A stretch of 64,000 nt of DNA, taken from NCBI RefSeq assembly GCF_945859685.1, contig NC_079148.1, positions 50,912,421 to 50,976,420 of the forward strand, written 5' to 3'. A model generated the notes under the pieces. The model ran no database searches, was not told the origin of the DNA, and saw nothing but the letters and a program-made list of their open reading frames with translations. The position numbers and the translations under genes are program-made. Shown here in pieces: positions 57,357 through 64,000 of the stretch. Within the stretch, counting starts at the first letter, position 1, and each line of letters starts with the position of its first letter. This stretch comes from Eupeodes corollae (taxonomy: Eukaryota; Arthropoda; Insecta; Diptera; Syrphidae).

Positions 57357-58400
57357 AAGAGGCTGGGATGCGACCCACACTGATAACTTCCCATCCCGTC
57401 TGTCGATTTGTCTTGCTTAAAAGTTTGTCTATATGTACTCGTATCAATTTTTACCAAATTTGCGTACTATTTTATATAGATTTAATTTTTTATGAAAATA
57501 CAGACTGTTGGATTTTTATATTAAAATTATTTTAAATTTTTGAAAAGATATTTGAGTCGAAAATCAATTTTTATCAACTTTTGTTTAATGTTTTTTAGGT
57601 TTTTAATTTTTTGTACAAAAAACAGTCAATTAGATTTTTTTCAAATTTTTACTGAATGTTAACAACAATATTTTTTGAAAGATTAAAGTAGTTTAAAGCC
57701 AATATCTACAATTTTTGAAAAGATATTTGAGTCGAAAATCATTTTTTACCAACTTTTGTTAATTTTTTTCGGTTTTCAATTTTTTGTAAAAAAACTGTCA
57801 ATTCGATTTTTTTCAAAATGTTACTGAATGTTGACAACAATATTTTTTGAAAGATAAAAGTAAATTAAAGCCAATATTTTAAAGTTTTAAAAAGATATTT
57901 GAGTCGAAAATCAATTTTTACCAACTTTTATTCATTTTTTTAGGTTTTTATTTTTTGTAAAAAAAACTGTCAATTCGATTTTTCTCAAAATTTTACCAAA
58001 TGTCAAAAACATTATTCTTCGTTGCACAAAATTGTTTTGGAGAAGAAATCATATTTCAGTCGTAAAATTTTGGAGGTGACAAATTTTTTTGTCAGTGTTT
58101 TTGATTTATAAAAAACCGTTAAATGGATTTTTTCAAAAAACATACTTCTTTGATATCATGTTACAATATTTTATACAAAATTTAAATTAAGTCACTAGCG
58201 TTTTTGGTTCGTAAGATTTTTACGGTTAACCAAAATTTTCACCTTTTTTTCAAACTGCTATGGTAAAAAACCACCCACGCAATTTTCTTGAGAGCCCTTT
58301 CTGCATCTTTCTGCCTTATTATCTGTATAACAAATTTATTTGAAGTCGATATCTGTTTTGGTTTTTGAGCTATGAACTAATATTTTTAAATTAAGAAAAA
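57357..58400 (-). mobile_element. Repeat-cored dispersed element, inverted copy 5 (unit 1)
   Basis: Read on the minus strand it ends at 57357 with ATGGGAAGTTATCAGTGTGG, CGCATCCCAGCC and TCTTT. Upstream are about four monomers of the array type (GTCAATTCGATTTTT and TTTGAGTCGAAAATC blocks on the plus strand) and part of the head (58250-58340). The far left terminus is missing. Confidence 0.68.
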
Positions 58401-58639
58401 CCTGTTTCATTATTTTTTTTAATACCCTATAAATGGTAGAAAAACAAAGAACGGTGTTCTCGAAAATAGTCTTCGAGCTCTAGGCACACTAAAAACCATT
58501 ACTACTCAAGTTTTGGCTGAAATACTGCCCAAATTGTCCAGAAAAATGGTTAAAAATCATCTCTAAGCAATCGTGTGGTTGGAATTTTTCCGAAGTGGGC
58601 ATTTGTTTTTCACATTTTATGGCAATACTAAACCTTATT

Positions 58640-59165
58640 ACGAATTATAAGGTCTATCAATTTATGTTATAATAGCTTATCGTTCCGATTAGTCAAATTG
58701 AAGATTTTGTCATTTCTAGACGTTTCTTAATTCCTATAATCTACATACAAATTTTTTACTGAGATGTTTGTCCGTATCCCCGTATGTTCGGGAAGTTTTT
58801 TGTTTCTCGTCCATATTTCAAGAACCAGTAGAAAAATCGACTTCAAAAAATTTGTTATACAGAAAATAAACCCAAAAAAAATGGAGAAATAGATGACATT
58901 TCTAAAAGTTGGTAAGAATTCAAACTCAAATATATTGGCAAACAAATTAAGATAATCTTATTTTATAGAAATTATTGTTTTTAACATTCAATAATTATTT
59001 TAGGAAAATCTAACAGTCAGTTTTGTTCATAAAAATAAAATATACACAAAGATAAATGTTAGATGCATGATTTTACGTGAATAAATGAAGGTGTTGATTT
59101 CAAAATGATCTCATTTGTGGCAAATTTTGTAAATTTAAAAAAAAATGTTTCTACAATTTTTTTTT
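58640..59165 (+). mobile_element. Repeat-cored dispersed element, worn copy 6 (unit 1)
   Basis: Head features remain: TTAGTCAAATTGAAGATTTTG, CATTTCTAGACGTTTC, a residual GTCCGTATCCCCGTATG minisatellite, and TTTCAAGAACCAGTAG. A few worn monomer fragments follow. The palindromic left end and the 3' hairpin are not clear. Confidence 0.5.
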
Positions 59166-59312
59166 TTTTACACTTCAGAATTTCAGAAAGTAGTAAGCTT
59201 ATAGCAAGCGTCAAACTACGATCAGAGACTCATCATAAGTGCATGTGTTAGTTGTTAGTAAAAAATAATACAATTATTATAGCCTAACACACGCACAAAA
59301 TACAAAACATAA

Positions 59313-62300
59313 AACTACTGGTTCGATTGAAACAATATCTTTCAGTTTTAAAAAGCCCATTTACTAAAGAAGGCTATAAGCACCATTAGCGGCAGCATAC
59401 ACATATTTAGTATTTATTTATTTCTTGAAGAACTATAAAAGACTCTGATCACTGGCATAGGGCGTTTTTATTTTATAGTTTAGAGCAGAGTCTTACTTGT
59501 CAAAAAAAATGTGTCCTCCTTTTTGCCTCTGATTGTTCAAAGCCTCAAATTTGTGTTTCTTTTTTGTTCTGAACTTATTCTGAGCTTGTCCAATGAGCTC
59601 ACAATAAAATAATTGAGCAGACCGAGTAGAATACTGAATAAGAGTCTTCATCTTCACTTTTTTTCACGTTTTTTTTTTTTTTTCATTTTAAATTAAGTTT
59701 TTAATCTTATTTCTTGTTTCTGTAGAAGAAAATAACAAATAAATTGACATACGAGTACATATGTCAAATAGTGACACCTTAGTATTCAGTTTTATTGATA
59801 TGCTCCGACTCTTTTCAGAACTCTTTTCTGAATTAAAAAAAAAAAACGCCCATAGCCAAATACATTCTAATAAAGATATAAATACTCGGTAGCCATCTTG
59901 GTTTGCCTACAAGCTAAACCGAAAATCAGACTTATAAACTCATTTAAGTATGCGTCACATTTCTCCTCTAATTTATGAAATTTCCCCTAAAAACTCAGCA
60001 GTTAATTCTATGCATACGTAAAAACACGTCGATTTTTATCGTTGAATTTGTCCACATTACAAATTCAACAATTTAAACAAATGGGTTTTGAAGGGCGATA
60101 CTTACGAAAGATTTATATCTTCATATAGAGTGTTTTTGCCTATAGTTTTAAGTTGACCATAAAAACAAAGAAGTGGTTCTAAATTTTTAAATAACTACGA
60201 AATCTGAACATGTCTTATCTATCACACACCTTAAATGTTAACTGTTAAGCTGTATTCACATGAGGGCGACCAACGAACGACGAATTAACGAATATTCGTC
60301 GATTTTGATATTTCTTTCACATAAGAATTATTAATTCGTCGCAAGTGAATTTTGACTTTGACAACCGAAAACAAAACAAGAATGATTTTTTAAGGTTAAG
60401 TACGTGCGATTATTTTATTCGTTGCGAGTGCGGATAATGTGGAACGCGAATAAAGTTTGACAGTTCGTATCAACTTCAATTTTTTTCGTGACGAATGAAT
60501 TTGTTTTCTTGAATTTATAAATTATTACATTGAAAAGTAAAAGTATGCAACATAAATCAAATAGAAACTATATTTCTATTGTTTTGTTAAGGATTTGACC
60601 TCTTTCACACGAGACGGTTTCGTCCGTACTTTAAAAATCCCTACGTTTTTTTTTCGAACGGACTTGGTTTTCACATAAAACGTATTTTCGCCGCGATTTG
60701 TCTACGTTTGGTTATATTTTAGATATTTTTCTTTAGTACAAGTGACCACAAAAACGGACGGCAGATGAATAAAAATCGTCTTTTGTGAATGCGTTCGCGT
60801 AGTCACGTACGCCACTGATAAGACGGCGACGGCCCGGTCGCCGTATATTTCAGTCGTTGAGACGGCTGTTTTAAATCGTTCGTACGGAAAAAACCCGCTT
60901 TAGTTAAATTTATTAGTTTACTATCAAGTGCTCACGGATAAAAACCGTGCGGATTTTAACCGTACAGACGAAACCGTCTTGTGTGAAAGAGGCCTTTGTG
61001 TGGAAATATGTCTTCAAACGTATATAAACTCACATTTTGTAATTCATTCGTCGTTCGTTGGTCGCACTCTTTAGATGACCGCAAATACTTCATCTTGCCC
61101 TCATTGACCGCTAACGCATCTTGCACATAAGCAACGAACTGCGAACTTTTGACTTTTCTATCACATGAGCTTTATTTATATTGGCAGACAGCGACGAATT
61201 GTCAATTTATAATAACCCTTTTCTCCGTATATACTTCAGCCATGTTCTTTCACAAAAAAAAAACAAGAGTGGTATAATTTTGAGGTTAAGTTGACCGCGA
61301 ACAATTTATTCGTTGCAGTGTGGATGGTATGTGGAACACGAATAGAGTTTGACAGTTCCTAGCAACCACACTGCAATTCGTCACTACCAAATTGTTTTTA
61401 CAAAATGTTCTTGCTTTAGAGAACAAAATGTAAATTGTATTATCCTAACATAAGTGTCAATTGGTTTCTTATAATTAAAATGTGTTTTGTTTGAAATTGA
61501 CTTTTTGAAATGTGTAAAATGAATTTTGTTCGTCCATTCGTTGTTCGCTCTCATGAGTGTGCAAGGCCCTTAAACCTATTTTCTCCGCGTCCGTCGCAAT
61601 CAAAAACACGCCATTGACATCACGTTTATGTCAATATCATCGGCGTATCCGAGTAATTCGATGGACCTTTCGAAGATTGTTCCCCTAGCATTGACGGTTG
61701 AGTTTTTCACAATTCTTTCTGGGTGGATGTGGAAGAAGTCGCCTGACTATGCATCGCCTTGTCTAAAACATTTTTTGATATAAGAAGCATCGGTTAGATC
61801 TTTTTCAACCTTAATAGAGCAAAAAAAAAACGGATAAGTTTAACGGGGATGCCTAAACTAAACATTGCTTTGTAAAGCTGTTCCCTATAGATGCTGTCAT
61901 AAGCGGCTTTAAAATCGATAAGAGATGGTGGGTATCGATTTGAAGTTGAATATGAATATTTAGTCAATGGTGGACTTTCCTGATCTGAAACCACACTGAT
62001 ATAAATTTGTCAGGTTGTTGGCGAAATACTTCACACGTTCACATAATACGGCAGAAAGGATCTTAAATGCTATGTGCAGGAGACTGATGCCTCTGCAGTT
62101 TGAGGAATTCAGAGATTCTCCTTTCTAGAGTATTGGCAAACTATGCTGAGATTCAACTTATCGGACATGTGAAATTAGCATGCTAAAAATTAAATTGAAG
62201 CCTTATTATAAGAGATGTCTTTCAATACCTCATCAAATTCAAAATTGTATGCTGAGTAGACAGTTATACTTTAATACGATCAATATGTTAGCACAATAAT

Positions 62301-64000
62301 TAGTTCCTTTCAAAGGTCCTCTGTGTTCTATATTCGCTAAGCGCACTTTCAAGATGGCAAATATTTCTAAAAGGTTATCCATTTTGCGCTTTCAAAAGTA
62401 AATATAAATAAAACCCATATTAAATAATTGTAGACGGTTTTAACAATTTGAATGCATTGTGCAATAGTTAAGCGATTCACCGATTTCGTAAAAATCAAAA
62501 TTTCAACTGAACAAAATGTATTAAACAACTTAGTTTGAAACATGTCGAATTCCAGCACTATACTTTTAAAACCGCAAAATGGATAACCCGTTACAATAAC
62601 AATACACAAAAAGAGGCTGGGATGCGACCCACACTGATAACTTCCCATCCCGTCTGTCGATTTGTCTTGCTTAAAAGTTTGTCTATATGTACTCGTATCA
62701 ATTTTTACCAAATTTGCGTACTATTTTATATAGATTTAATTTTTTATGAAAATACAGACTGTTGGATTTTTATATTAAAATTATTTTAAATTTTTGAAAA
62801 GATATTTGAGTCGAAAATCAATTTTTATCAACTTTTGTTTAATGTTTTTTAGGTTTTTAATTTTTTGTACAAAAAACAGTCAATTAGATTTTTTTCAAAT
62901 TTTTACTGAATGTTAACAACAATATTTTTTGAAAGATTAAAGTAGTTTAAAGCCAATATCTACAATTTTTGAAAAGATATTTGAGTCGAAAATCATTTTT
63001 TACCAACTTTTGTTAATTTTTTTCGGTTTTCAATTTTTTGTAAAAAAACTGTCAATTCGATTTTTTTCAAAATGTTACTGAATGTTGACAACAATATTTT
63101 TTGAAAGATAAAAGTAAATTAAAGCCAATATTTTAAAGTTTTAAAAAGATATTTGAGTCGAAAATCAATTTTTACCAACTTTTATTCATTTTTTTAGGTT
63201 TTTATTTTTTGTAAAAAAAACTGTCAATTCGATTTTTCTCAAAATTTTACCAAATGTCAAAAACATTATTCTTCGTTGCACAAAATTGTTTTGGAGAAGA
63301 AATCATATTTCAGTCGTAAAATTTTGGAGGTGACAAATTTTTTTGTCAGTGTTTTTGATTTATAAAAAACCGTTAAATGGATTTTTTCAAAAAACATACT
63401 TCTTTGATATCATGTTACAATATTTTATACAAAATTTAAATTAAGTCACTAGCGTTTTTGGTTCGTAAGATTTTTACGGTTAACCAAAATTTTCACCTTT
63501 TTTTCAAACTGCTATGGTAAAAAACCACCCACGCAATTTTCTTGAGAGCCCTTTCTGCATCTTTCTGCCTTATTATCTGTATAACAAATTTATTTGAAGT
63601 CGATATCTGTTTTGGTTTTTGAGCTATGAACTAATATTTTTAAATTAAGAAAAACCTGTTTCATTATTTTTTTTAATACCCTATAAATGGTAGAAAAACA
63701 AAGAACGGTGTTCTCGAAAATAGTCTTCGAGCTCTAGGCACACTAAAAACCATTACTACTCAAGTTTTGGCTGAAATACTGCCCAAATTGTCCAGAAAAA
63801 TGGTTAAAAATCATCTCTAAGCAATCGTGTGGTTGGAATTTTTCCGAAGTGGGCATTTGTTTTTCACATTTTATGGCAATACTAAACCTTATTACGAATT
63901 ATAAGGTCTATCAATTTATGTTATAATAGCTTATCGTTCCGATTAGTCAAATTGAAGATTTTGTCATTTCTAGACGTTTCTTAATTCCTATAATCTACAT
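59313..64000 (+). repeat. Tandem duplication, unit 2 (cut by window end)
   Basis: The second copy of the 5,255 bp unit; 4,688 bases are visible. Contents at the shifted positions: outer MITE 60248-61070, inner MITE 60597-60994, RTE remnant about 61074-62174, MITE in RTE 61115-61570, inverted repeat-cored element 62611-63654, and the start of copy 6 from about 63894. The visible end at 64000 matches 58746 in unit 1. Confidence 0.9.

Larger units (their letters stand above)
54058..59312 (+). repeat. Tandem duplication, unit 1 (5,255 bp)
   Basis: This segment recurs in the same orientation from 59313 onward at a constant offset of 5,255. Unit 2 begins at the base after unit 1 ends, so this is a direct head-to-tail duplication. 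In the places I compared the only difference is the length of one A-run (11 here at about 56566-56576, 10 in unit 2), after which the offset is 5,254. It holds MITEs, an RTE remnant and two repeat-cored elements, but no gene. Confidence 0.9.

Noticed and set aside
57113..57457. 114-codon minus-strand frame found twice (also 62367-62711)
   Set aside because: It is duplicated only because the whole 5.2 kb unit is duplicated, and it crosses the terminus of a repeat-cored element. No domain was recognised.

Overview
This 64 kb window is nuclear DNA from an insect, most likely a fly (Diptera). It is AT-rich, has short spliceosomal introns with GTAAGT-type donors, fly-like copies of conserved eukaryotic genes, and a heavy load of decayed transposable elements. 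I see no bacterial operons, viral genes, CRISPR arrays, rRNA genes or functional tRNA genes. The order and species are inferred; no diagnostic marker gene is present.

Host genes. Three can be supported. (1) A complete nine-exon gene for anaphase-promoting complex subunit 4 lies at 10931-21039 (+); its fifth intron has swollen to 7.25 kb with transposons. (2) A complete five-exon DNAJC1-type gene (ER J-domain protein with two SANT domains) lies at 21447-23292 (-), tail to tail with APC4. (3) The first two coding exons of a VOPP1/WBP1-like small membrane protein lie at 40013-41747 (+); the rest was not found. A nine-base minus-strand start exon near 6.5 kb is a weak candidate for a fourth gene.

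Mobile DNA, left to right. 0.9-10 kb has two RTE-type LINE copies and a Tc1-like transposon. The APC4 intron holds two head-to-head LINE copies, a SINE, a Tc1-like relic and an RTE copy. 24-29 kb has nested inverted-repeat DNA elements, a LINE with an RTE inserted into it, and a mariner-family relic. 29-31 kb is a roughly 2 kb element built around an alternating array of about 176 bp repeats, whose relatives recur at 37, 48, 49, 57, 58 and 62 kb. 34-38 kb has SINEs, a LINE 3' end and a deleted Harbinger. 42-46 kb is a LINE split by an RTE. 50-52 kb is an RNase H-bearing LINE. 54-64 kb is a tandem duplication with period 5,255 bp, nearly identical between copies, each containing Harbinger-like MITEs nested in an RTE remnant.

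How the parts relate. The most informative signal is that the tRNA-derived SINE and one RTE subfamily end in the same 3' sequence, as expected if the RTE machinery mobilises the SINE. Two RTE insertions are flanked by exact 13-14 bp target duplications inside older LINEs, giving a clear order of events. No retrotransposon here has an intact full-length coding region, so all visible copies look unable to move on their own.
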